Source: Rhodanobacter denitrificans (GTDB lineage: Bacteria; Pseudomonadota; Gammaproteobacteria; Xanthomonadales; Rhodanobacteraceae). From it: a DNA stretch of 64,000 nt. How positions within the stretch are numbered: the stretch's first letter is position 1; every line of letters begins with the position of its first letter. The notes under the pieces are model-generated. The model was given only the letters and a program-made list of their open reading frames with translations. It was not told the DNA's origin and searched no databases. Location: assembly GCF_003335105.1 (NCBI RefSeq), contig NZ_QFWQ01000009.1, forward strand, positions 1-64,000. The letters are read 5' to 3'. A program made the position numbers and the translations under genes. Shown piece after piece: positions 12,418 through 20,028 of the stretch.

Positions 12418-12521
12418 GATTCGGGATTTGCAAAAGCGGCAGTCCGACTCCATCGTCAGGCACATCGCCGTCGTTTTCAGGAAACACCGCAAGACAGCCC
12501 GTGAACAACGAATCCCGAATC
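12418..12521. repeat. 11-bp inverted repeat spanning the ybeD-lipB gap
   Basis: GATTCGGGATT at 12418-12428 is repeated as its exact reverse complement at 12511-12521, just inside lipB. It may be a REP-like half-site pair or an mRNA structure around the lipB start. No further copies were noticed in the window. Confidence 0.4.
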
Positions 12522-13199
12522 CCCCCTCCCGTCTCCCTCCCGCTGAAAATCCGCCGCCTCGGCCGCCAGCCGTACGCGGCGACCTGGCAGGCGATGAGCG
12601 CGTTCACCGACAACCGCACGGCGGACACGCCCGACGAGCTGTGGCTGCTGGAGCACGACCCGGTGTTCACGCTGGGCCAGGCCGGCAAGATGGAGCACGT
12701 GCTGGCGCCGGGCGACATCCCGGTGATTCCGGTGGATCGTGGTGGCCAGGTGACCTACCACGGGCCGGGCCAGATCGTCGGCTACCCGCTGATCGATCTG
12801 CGCCGGGCCGGCGTGGGCGTGCGCGAGCTGGTGCAGCGGATCGAGCAGTCGCTGATCGACACGCTGGCGCACTGGAACGTGGTCGCGGCGCGCCGCGAGG
12901 GCGCGCCCGGCGTCTACGTGGCCGACGCCAAGGTCGCCGCGCTGGGCCTGCGCGTGCGCCGTGGCTGCAGCTTCCACGGGCTGGCCTTCAACGTGGCCAT
13001 GGACCTGGAGCCGTTCCACCGCATCAATCCTTGCGGTTACAAGGGTTTGGCGGTCACGCAGCTGCTAGACTTGGGCGGTCCGTCGCGGTTGGCCACGGTC
13101 GAGGACGTACTGGTGCAGGAGTTCTGCCGCCAGTTCGGCTTCGCTGCCGAGCCCGCTGCCCCCATCCTGCCCGAACTCCCCGCCCGCGCAGCGGTCTGA
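12501..13199 (+). CDS. lipB: Octanoyl-[acyl-carrier-protein]:protein transferase LipB
   Basis: Transfers octanoate from ACP to the lipoyl domains of 2-oxoacid dehydrogenases and GcvH, the first step of lipoate synthesis. The 232-residue product from the GTG at 12501 has [14 protein letters not shown], the [18 protein letters not shown] signature, the catalytic Lys in [16 protein letters not shown], and the acyl-carrying Cys in INPCGYKGL. An upstream in-frame extension lies over ybeD in another frame and has no similarity, so the GTG start is preferred. lipA begins nine bases after the stop. Confidence 0.95.
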   Translation: MNNESRIPPPVSLPLKIRRLGRQPYAATWQAMSAFTDNRTADTPDELWLLEHDPVFTLGQAGKMEHVLAPGDIPVIPVDRGGQVTYHGPGQIVGYPLIDLRRAGVGVRELVQRIEQSLIDTLAHWNVVAARREGAPGVYVADAKVAALGLRVRRGCSFHGLAFNVAMDLEPFHRINPCGYKGLAVTQLLDLGGPSRLATVEDVLVQEFCRQFGFAAEPAAPILPELPARAAV

Positions 13200-13208
13200 G
13201 CTGTCTAC

Positions 13209-14219
13209 ATGAGCGAAACAACCGCCTCTTCCCCCAAGGTCATCCCGATCAGTGTCGTCGCCGGCGCGCCCGCCGCGGAAAAGCAGCTGGGCAACGACAA
13301 GATCGCGCTGAACCGTGCCGGTTTCGACACCAGCGTGCCGACCCTGCGCAAGCCCAGCTGGATCCGCGTGCGGCTGCCGCAGGGCAATGCCGTGCAGCAG
13401 TTGAAGGCGCGCCTGCGCGAGAACTCGCTGGTCACGGTGTGCGAGGAAGCCTCCTGTCCGAACATCCACGAGTGCTTCAGCAAGGGCACCGCCACCTTCA
13501 TGATCCTCGGCGAGGTGTGCACCCGCCGCTGCTCGTTCTGCGACGTGGCGCATGGCCGCCCGGTGGCGCCCGATCCGCTGGAGCCGGCGCGACTGGCCGA
13601 GACGATCCGCGACATGCGGCTGAAGTACGTGGTGATCACTTCGGTCGACCGCGACGACCTGCGCGACGGCGGCGCCGAGCACTTCGCCGCCTGCATCCGT
13701 GCCACGCGCCACGCCAGCCCGAACATCCGCATCGAGATCCTCACCCCGGATTTCCGCGGCAAGGGCCGCATGGAGCGCGCGCTGGAAGTGCTGAAGGACT
13801 TCCCGCCGGACGTGTTCAACCACAACCTGGAAACCGTGCCGCACCTGTACCGCGAGGTGCGCCCCGGCGCCGACTACCAGTGGTCGCTGGACCTGCTCAG
13901 GCGCTTCAAGGCGCAGCATCCCGAGGTGCCGACCAAGTCCGGCATCATGCTGGGCCTCGGCGAGACGATGGAGCAGGTGCTCGAGACAATGCGCGATTTA
14001 CGCGCCCATGACGTCGAGATGATCACCATCGGCCAGTACCTGCAGCCCACCCCGCACCATCATCCGGTGGTGCGCTACTGGACTCCCGAAGAATTCGACG
14101 CGCTGCGCGCGGAAGGCGAGGCGATGGGCTTCCATCACGTCGCCTCCGGCCCGCTGGTGCGTTCGTCCTACCACGCCGACCTGCAGGCCCACGCGGCCGG
14201 GGTCACCGAGTCAGCCTGA
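13209..14219 (+). CDS. lipA: Lipoyl synthase LipA (radical SAM)
   Basis: Inserts two sulfurs into protein-bound octanoyl groups, completing lipoylation begun by LipB. The 336-residue product has both iron-sulfur cluster motifs: the auxiliary cluster [12 protein letters not shown] and the radical-SAM [15 protein letters not shown] (CX3CX2C). It also has [29 protein letters not shown], and the RSSYHA segment near the C-terminus whose Ser ligates the auxiliary cluster. It ends eight bases before prc. Confidence 0.98.
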   Translation: MSETTASSPKVIPISVVAGAPAAEKQLGNDKIALNRAGFDTSVPTLRKPSWIRVRLPQGNAVQQLKARLRENSLVTVCEEASCPNIHECFSKGTATFMILGEVCTRRCSFCDVAHGRPVAPDPLEPARLAETIRDMRLKYVVITSVDRDDLRDGGAEHFAACIRATRHASPNIRIEILTPDFRGKGRMERALEVLKDFPPDVFNHNLETVPHLYREVRPGADYQWSLDLLRRFKAQHPEVPTKSGIMLGLGETMEQVLETMRDLRAHDVEMITIGQYLQPTPHHHPVVRYWTPEEFDALRAEGEAMGFHHVASGPLVRSSYHADLQAHAAGVTESA

Positions 14220-14227
14220 GAACCTCC

Positions 14228-16468
14228 ATGAAATTTCGTCCCGCGCTGGTCCTGCTGCTTGCCTTCACCGCGACCTGCGCGTTCGCGCAGTCGGCTGCCG
14301 ACCTGGGCGCCGGCAAGGCCCGCAAGGCGGCCACCTGGCCGCTCGCGCCCACCGTCGGCGAGGCGCAGGCCGCGCAGCTGTCGGCGCGCTTCCTGACCCG
14401 CTTCCACTACGACGCGCAGCCGCTCGACGACGCGATGTCGGCGCGCATCTACAAGGCCTACTTCAAGCTGCTCGACAGCGAGAAGGTGTTCTTCACCCAG
14501 GCCGACATGGCGAAGTTCGCGCCGTTGAAGACCAAGCTCGACGATGCGATCTGGAACCAGGATCTGTCCGCGCCGTTCGCCGTGTTCAACCTGTACCTGC
14601 AGCGTGCGGTCGAACGCATGACCTATGCGCGCGAGCTGCTCAAGAAGGGCTTCGACTTCTCCGCCGACGAGAGCTACACGTTCGACCGCGAACACGCCGA
14701 CTGGCCGAAGGACCAAGCCGAGCTCGACGACCTCTGGCGCAAGCGCACCAAGAACGACTGGCTGCGCCTGAAGCTGGCGGGCAAGGACGATGCGGATATC
14801 CGCAAGACGCTGGACAAGCGCTATGCCGGCTACATCGAGCGGGTCAGGCAGCTCGACGGCCAGGACGCGTTCCAGACCTTCATGACCGCCTATGCCGAGA
14901 CCACCGACCCGCACACCGACTACCTCGGCCCGCGCGCGGCGGAGAACTTCGACATCTCGATGAAGCTGTCGCTGGAAGGCATCGGTGCGGTGCTGCAGGC
15001 GCGCGACGACTACACCCAGATCCGCGAGCTGGTACCGGGCGGCCCGGCCCTCAAGTCCGGCAGGATCAAGGTCGGCGACCGCATCGTGGCCGTGGGCCAG
15101 GGCGACAAGGGCGCGATGGTCGACGTGATCGGCTGGCGCCTGGACGACGTGGTCAACCTCATCCGCGGCAAGAAGGACACCACCGTGCGGCTGGAAGTCC
15201 TGCCGGCCGACACCGGCCTGGACGGCAAGCACGAGATGGTCAGCCTGGTGCGCCAGAAGGTCAGCATCGAGGAGCAGGCGGCGAAGAAGAAGGTCATCGA
15301 GATCAAGGACGGCGACGTCAGCCGCAAGATCGGCGTAATCGAGCTGCCCGCGTTCTACTCCGACTTCGGCGCACGCAGCGCCGGCGACAAGAACTACAAG
15401 AGCGCGACCCGCGACGTCACCAAGCTGCTCGGCGAACTGAAGCAGGACGGCGTGCAGGGCGTGGTGGTGGACCTGCGCAACAACGGCGGCGGCTCGCTGG
15501 CCGAGGCCAATTCGCTGACCGGCCTGTTCATCGACAAGGGCCCGGTGGTGCAGGTGCGCGACTCCCGCGGCGAGGTCGAGGTGCAGGGCGACGACCAGCC
15601 GGGCATGGCGTGGAGCGGCCCGCTGGCCGTGCTGGTCAACCGCGGCACGGCGTCGGCGTCGGAAATCTTCTCCGCCGCGATCCAGGACTACCACCGCGGC
15701 CTGGTGATCGGCGAACCGACCTTCGGCAAGGGCACCGTGCAGAACCTGGTCGACCTCGACCGCTACGCGCAGGGCGACAGCGAGAAGCCCGAACTCGGCG
15801 AGCTGAAGATGACCATCCAGGAATTCTTCCGCATCAACGGCGGATCGACCCAGCTGAAGGGCGTCACCCCGGACATCGAGTTCCCGAAGAACGGCGACGA
15901 CAAGGACTTCGGCGAGTCGACCTACGAAAACGCGCTGAAGTGGACCCAGATCGCACCGGCGGACTACCAGGTGGTGGCCAACCTCAACGCCTATCTGCCC
16001 CAGCTGCAGAAACTGCACGCCGAGCGGACGGCGAAGTCGCCGGCGTGGAAGCTGATGCTGGACGAGCTGGCGCAGTACCGCGCGATGCGCGCCAAGACCG
16101 CGACCTCGCTGAACTTCGCCGCGCGCGAGGTCGAGCGCAAGCAGTTGGAGGCGGTCCAGGCCGATTTCCGCACGCGGCACAGGGCCATCGACGGCTCCGA
16201 CGCCTCGCTCGCCGACGATGCGGGCAGCCTCGACGACGGCCTCAACGCGAACGAGCGCAGCCTGAAGAGCGAGCTGAAGCAGGAGAAGGACGCGAAGAAG
16301 GCGAAGGACGTGCAGCTCAACGAGACCGCGCACATCCTGTTCGACGCACTCGGCATGATCAAGACCGACCCGAAGCTGGCCAGCGAAGTACTGCCCTATG
16401 GCGGAAAAGACAGCGGAAGCCTCGCTGCGGCACCCGCCGCACCGGCGACACCGAAACCGACGCACTGA
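14228..16468 (+). CDS. prc: Carboxy-terminal processing protease Prc/Tsp
   Basis: Periplasmic serine protease that trims or degrades proteins from exposed C-termini and controls peptidoglycan hydrolases in several Proteobacteria. The 746 residues begin with a signal peptide cleaved after about residue 21 (TCAFAQ). An N-terminal helical region is followed by a PDZ domain (LEGIGAVLQ, then ELVPGGPALKSGRIKVGDRI) and the catalytic core with the Ser in NRGTASASEIF and the Lys in TFGKGTVQNL. The C-terminal domain is Lys/Glu-rich (DUF3340-like). It is the last gene of the envelope series, before a strong terminator. Confidence 0.95.
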   Translation: MKFRPALVLLLAFTATCAFAQSAADLGAGKARKAATWPLAPTVGEAQAAQLSARFLTRFHYDAQPLDDAMSARIYKAYFKLLDSEKVFFTQADMAKFAPLKTKLDDAIWNQDLSAPFAVFNLYLQRAVERMTYARELLKKGFDFSADESYTFDREHADWPKDQAELDDLWRKRTKNDWLRLKLAGKDDADIRKTLDKRYAGYIERVRQLDGQDAFQTFMTAYAETTDPHTDYLGPRAAENFDISMKLSLEGIGAVLQARDDYTQIRELVPGGPALKSGRIKVGDRIVAVGQGDKGAMVDVIGWRLDDVVNLIRGKKDTTVRLEVLPADTGLDGKHEMVSLVRQKVSIEEQAAKKKVIEIKDGDVSRKIGVIELPAFYSDFGARSAGDKNYKSATRDVTKLLGELKQDGVQGVVVDLRNNGGGSLAEANSLTGLFIDKGPVVQVRDSRGEVEVQGDDQPGMAWSGPLAVLVNRGTASASEIFSAAIQDYHRGLVIGEPTFGKGTVQNLVDLDRYAQGDSEKPELGELKMTIQEFFRINGGSTQLKGVTPDIEFPKNGDDKDFGESTYENALKWTQIAPADYQVVANLNAYLPQLQKLHAERTAKSPAWKLMLDELAQYRAMRAKTATSLNFAAREVERKQLEAVQADFRTRHRAIDGSDASLADDAGSLDDGLNANERSLKSELKQEKDAKKAKDVQLNETAHILFDALGMIKTDPKLASEVLPYGGKDSGSLAAAPAAPATPKPTH

Positions 16469-16485
16469 AAGTCGTGCGATTGAAG

Positions 16486-16514
16486 AAGGGCAGCGCGAGA
16501 GCGCTGCCTTTTTT
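16486..16514 (+). terminator. Rho-independent terminator after prc
   Basis: GGCAGCGC (16489-16496), a GAGA tetraloop and GCGCTGCC (16501-16508) are followed by TTTTTT, with extra A-T pairs below the stem. It closes the mreB-to-prc series. Confidence 0.9.
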
Positions 16515-16570
16515 CTGCCCGATCATCCGGTGCCGACCACCCGGAGACCAGGCAGCCTCGACGGCAAGGA

Positions 16571-17893
16571 TCAGCCCGGCGCGGCGGGTATCTCGCAGGA
16601 CCGGTTGAAATCGCCGATCGCCTCGACCAGGTCGGTCACGGCCGCGCGTTCCGCCTCGCTGAGGTCGGGATGCCAGCTGTCCAGGATCAGCACCACGCGC
16701 GTCTGCCCGCTGCGGTTCCACGCCTCATGCTCGTAGGTGTCGTCGAACGTCACGCAGCGGCCTTCCTGCCAGACGTGCTCTTCGCCACCCACGCGGATGG
16801 CGCAATCGGGCGGAACGATCAGTGGCAGATGAGTCACCAGCCGGGTGTTGGTGACCCCGGTGTGCGGCAGGATGTGCGTACCCGGGCTCAGCACCGAGAA
16901 CAGCGTTTCCGGTGCGTGGTCGCGGATGCGTACCAGCGGCAGCGTATCGAGCAAGGCGGTCGTTTGCGGGCAGCGCGCGCAATGTTCGTCATGGCGCTGG
17001 CCGTGGCGATAGAAAAAGTACGCATCCCAGGCGGGATCCTGGTTGCTGGACGAACGCAGCATGCTGCGACTGGCCTGCGCCGGCACCTGGCCCAGAAACG
17101 CCTCCAGCTGCTGTCCTTCCGACAACACGGCGCGCAGCTCTGCGCGCACCGTATCGGTTGCTGCCTCCAGCTTCTCCAGCCAGGGAAAGTGCCTGCGCGG
17201 GTAGTAAGGCTGACCGGCGATGTCGGGGAAATACAGGAATTTCGGCTTCTGTCGCGGATCGGGGATGTTCGCCGGCTGATCGAGGAAGTAGATCGCCAGA
17301 CTGCGTTCCACCCGCGCCAGTTCGCCGCTGCCGTAACGCTCGCGCAGCGGATCCAGCGCGCCGTGGAACAACCGGCGCCGTCCCTGGTTGACGTAGTTCA
17401 CGGCATGTTTCACCGCATCGCGCAGGCCCGGTGCGGTCGTTGCGTCGTCCTGCCAGCGACCCAGCGCCCGCGCGCTTTCGATGGCCATGAAATAGGCCTT
17501 CAGCGCTTCATGCGATTGTCCCGCCTGCTCCAACGCCATGCCCAGCTGCAGGCGCGCCACGAACGCCCGCGGCGCCAACGAAAGCCCGCACCGGAAGCTG
17601 GTGACGGCTCCGCTGAAATCATCCACCGCCATCTGTGCGGTAGCCAGCTGGATCCAGGCAGCCGGGTCGTCCCGCGTCACCTTCACGGCGACCTGCAGGC
17701 GCTGGATGGCCGCCTCATGCTCTTCGCGTGCGGAGTGGCAGCTAGCCACGAACCGCAGTGCCTCGACGTCCTGCGGGTGCCGCTCAAGCAGGCTCAGGAA
17801 AGACTTCTCCGCAGCGTCCGGCTCGCCCCGTTGCGCATGTTGTCGCGCCATGCTGCGGGTGGCTTCCAGGGTATCGTCGTGCGGTCGGCTCAT
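16571..17893 (-). CDS. TPR protein with aspartyl/asparaginyl beta-hydroxylase domain
   Basis: A 440-residue predicted Fe(II)/2-oxoglutarate dioxygenase. Residues 1 to about 150 form TPR helices (for example DAAEKSFLSLLERHPQDVEALRF). The C-terminal part is an Asp/Asn beta-hydroxylase domain (PF05118 type) with THILPHTGVTNTRLVTHLP and FDDTYEHEAWNRS, giving two candidate iron-ligand histidines, and an Arg in GQTRVVLILDSWHP fit for 2-oxoglutarate. There is no signal peptide, so it is cytoplasmic. It lies downstream of a TPR-sulfotransferase and a TonB-dependent receptor on the same strand; the substrate is unknown. Confidence 0.85.
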   Translation of the reverse strand: MSRPHDDTLEATRSMARQHAQRGEPDAAEKSFLSLLERHPQDVEALRFVASCHSAREEHEAAIQRLQVAVKVTRDDPAAWIQLATAQMAVDDFSGAVTSFRCGLSLAPRAFVARLQLGMALEQAGQSHEALKAYFMAIESARALGRWQDDATTAPGLRDAVKHAVNYVNQGRRRLFHGALDPLRERYGSGELARVERSLAIYFLDQPANIPDPRQKPKFLYFPDIAGQPYYPRRHFPWLEKLEAATDTVRAELRAVLSEGQQLEAFLGQVPAQASRSMLRSSSNQDPAWDAYFFYRHGQRHDEHCARCPQTTALLDTLPLVRIRDHAPETLFSVLSPGTHILPHTGVTNTRLVTHLPLIVPPDCAIRVGGEEHVWQEGRCVTFDDTYEHEAWNRSGQTRVVLILDSWHPDLSEAERAAVTDLVEAIGDFNRSCEIPAAPG

Positions 17894-18062
17894 CGGCGGT
17901 CAATCGTCTCGCATGGACACGGTCGGCTCCCGCGGCGCAATCCGCGGGAACTCCGCGTCACCATCATACGCGGGAGGTCCGGCCGATCGCCGGCTCCGCA
18001 TGGCGTCGGCTGGCACGGGCGCGGGCCTCGCGCAACCTGGCCCTGGCCGTCGCGGGCAGGCG

Positions 18063-19925
18063 TCAGTCCGCATAGCCGAGCTGCTGCATGACAGGGCGCA
18101 GGGTGGGCAGCACCGGCTCGAACCATTCGCGGTAGCCGCGCCAGCGCCCCACCGCCTTGCTGCTGATGCCCTGGGTGACCTGGGCATAGCTCGGGGTGCT
18201 GATGAACGACTTGCTCCGCGCATGTTCCGAAAAGCGTGCCATGGGCGACGCATCCTCGATGCCGAGGAACTCGCCGAGGCCGGCAACGCTGGCCTCGAAG
18301 CGGCTGACCACCGATTCGTAGCGCCATTCCAGCAGCCGCGGGGCGAATACCTCGACCTGCTTTTGCCATTGGCCGAAGGCCTGCACATAGCCATCGGCGA
18401 GGCGCTGCAGCGACGAGCACAGCACCATGAAGGCGGGCGAGCGGAACGGCTGCATGTAACAGCTGAGCAGCACGTCGCAGGGGTGGCGCAGGCACAGGAT
18501 GATGCGCGCTTGCGGAAACAGCCGCATGATCATCGGCAGGCACAGCATGTTGAGCGGATTTTTGTCCACCAGCCGGCGCTGTCCCCGATCCGGCAGGGCG
18601 CGGTCGACCCGGCGGAAGTAGACGGCGCGCAATTGATCGGCTTCCGTCTGCGTCAGGTTTGCCAGATCGGCCGGGTAGTGCTGGCCGAACAATTCCATGC
18701 CTTCGATCAGCTCATGGATGAAGGCACGCTCGTCCATGGACTGGAAGTCCGGATGGGCATCGAGCATCTGTTCCAGCAGGGTGGTGCCGGAACGCGGGAA
18801 GCCGACCACGAAGACCGGGCTTTGCCTGGCGGAAGGCGAGGACAGCGGACGCCAGGCCTCATGGGCCGCGCGGCTGACAACGCGATCGGCCATCTGCAAC
18901 GGCTGGCTGTCGGGCGCCAGCAGCTCCGGCAGCACGGTCCGCGCGATGTCCAGTTGCGCCGCATGTGCGGTCTGCAGCGCTTGCCAGACGTCATGTTGCC
19001 GGCCCTGCTTGTCGCAGGCAGAGGCCAGCCCAAAGGCGGCGGCGGCCCGGCCCTGGTCGTCGGGGGCGATGGCAAGCACGCGCTGGTACAGCGCCGCGGC
19101 GCCGGCATGATCGGCGCCGCGCATGGCCAGTGCGGCATGGGCGCTCCAGCCCTCGGCGCGTGCACCCTGCGCTTCCGGTGGCAGCCGGTCGAGCGTGCCC
19201 AGCGGCAGCTCCCGCAGCTCGTCCCGCGCAAGTTCGACCTGGTTGCTTCTTTCGTGCAGCGCGATCCGTTGTGCGGCGATCCGCAGCCGCATGACCCCGG
19301 CATCGGGTCCGGGAGGCAGCTGCGCATGTGCCAGCGTGTGCAGCGCCGCATCCAGGTCGCCCTGCACGGCCAGCATCGCGGCCAGGATCAGGGCCTGCTC
19401 GGCGGGTTGCGGCGGCCAGCCGATGGCTCCGGCCAGCATCGCCTCCTGGCTGCTGTTGTCGCCGCAGACGTAGCAGGCATGCGCCGCCTGCAACCGGGCT
19501 TCGATGAAGTGCGGCTCGAGGGCCACCGCATCCATCAGGGTCTGTCGAGCCGGCAGCCAGCGTCGCTGCTGGAGATAGAGCAGGCCGAGGTTGTAGAGCA
19601 CCTCGGCATCCTCCGGCGCCAGCGAGCGCGCCTTCAGAAAAGCCTGTTCGGATGCCGCCGTATCGCCTGAGTGGCGGCACGCAAGGGCCAGGTTGTTCCA
19701 GTACGCGGAGACCTCCGGCCGCAGCTGCGACAGCCGATGAAACGTCGCTGCCGCCGGCCCATAGCGATGGGTAGCCTGTTGCGCCAGGCCGAGCCACAGC
19801 AGGGTGCTTTCGTCCGCGTCGCCGGTGTTCGGGGCCTGCGCCGCGAGGGCGATGACATGCTCCATCTCGCCAGCGTGGTAGGCGGTGGCCATGGCGTTGG
19901 CGAGACCGCTGGTTGGGGTAGGCAT
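18063..19925 (-). CDS. TPR-containing sulfotransferase
   Basis: A 620-residue protein. The N-terminal half is a run of tetratricopeptide-like repeats (for example DAEVLYNLGLLYLQQRRWL). The C-terminal third is a PAPS-dependent sulfotransferase domain. The 5'-phosphosulfate loop is VVGFPRSGTTLLEQML, the VDKNPLNMLCLPMI segment follows, and a later RHPCDVLLSCYMQPF segment fits the 3'-phosphate-binding element. This architecture is frequent in Xanthomonadales and Caulobacterales. The acceptor is unknown. Its gene follows the TonB-dependent receptor by 103 bp, with a hairpin between. Confidence 0.9.
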   Translation of the reverse strand: MPTPTSGLANAMATAYHAGEMEHVIALAAQAPNTGDADESTLLWLGLAQQATHRYGPAAATFHRLSQLRPEVSAYWNNLALACRHSGDTAASEQAFLKARSLAPEDAEVLYNLGLLYLQQRRWLPARQTLMDAVALEPHFIEARLQAAHACYVCGDNSSQEAMLAGAIGWPPQPAEQALILAAMLAVQGDLDAALHTLAHAQLPPGPDAGVMRLRIAAQRIALHERSNQVELARDELRELPLGTLDRLPPEAQGARAEGWSAHAALAMRGADHAGAAALYQRVLAIAPDDQGRAAAAFGLASACDKQGRQHDVWQALQTAHAAQLDIARTVLPELLAPDSQPLQMADRVVSRAAHEAWRPLSSPSARQSPVFVVGFPRSGTTLLEQMLDAHPDFQSMDERAFIHELIEGMELFGQHYPADLANLTQTEADQLRAVYFRRVDRALPDRGQRRLVDKNPLNMLCLPMIMRLFPQARIILCLRHPCDVLLSCYMQPFRSPAFMVLCSSLQRLADGYVQAFGQWQKQVEVFAPRLLEWRYESVVSRFEASVAGLGEFLGIEDASPMARFSEHARSKSFISTPSYAQVTQGISSKAVGRWRGYREWFEPVLPTLRPVMQQLGYAD

Positions 19926-19964
19926 GCCTTCTCGATCGATCGTCCGCTGAGCCCATTATGCAAG

Positions 19965-19993
19965 AGGGCCGCGAGAGTATCTCGCGGCCCTCC
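19965..19993 (-). terminator. Strong hairpin after the TonB-dependent receptor gene
   Basis: A perfect 13-bp stem (19965-19977 with 19981-19993) with a 3-nt loop lies between the receptor and the sulfotransferase. On the minus strand it is followed by TTGCATAATG, a poor U-tract, so it may end the transcript only partly or protect the receptor mRNA. Confidence 0.55.
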
Positions 19994-20028
19994 TGGGTAG
20001 CTTGACGCTTTCCTGGGTGATCAGGAAA

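Noticed and set aside
17928-17949. 8-bp hairpin between sulfotransferase and hydroxylase genes
   Set aside because: TCCCGCGG-N6-CCGCGGGA has no U-tract and such stems are expected by chance in GC-rich DNA.
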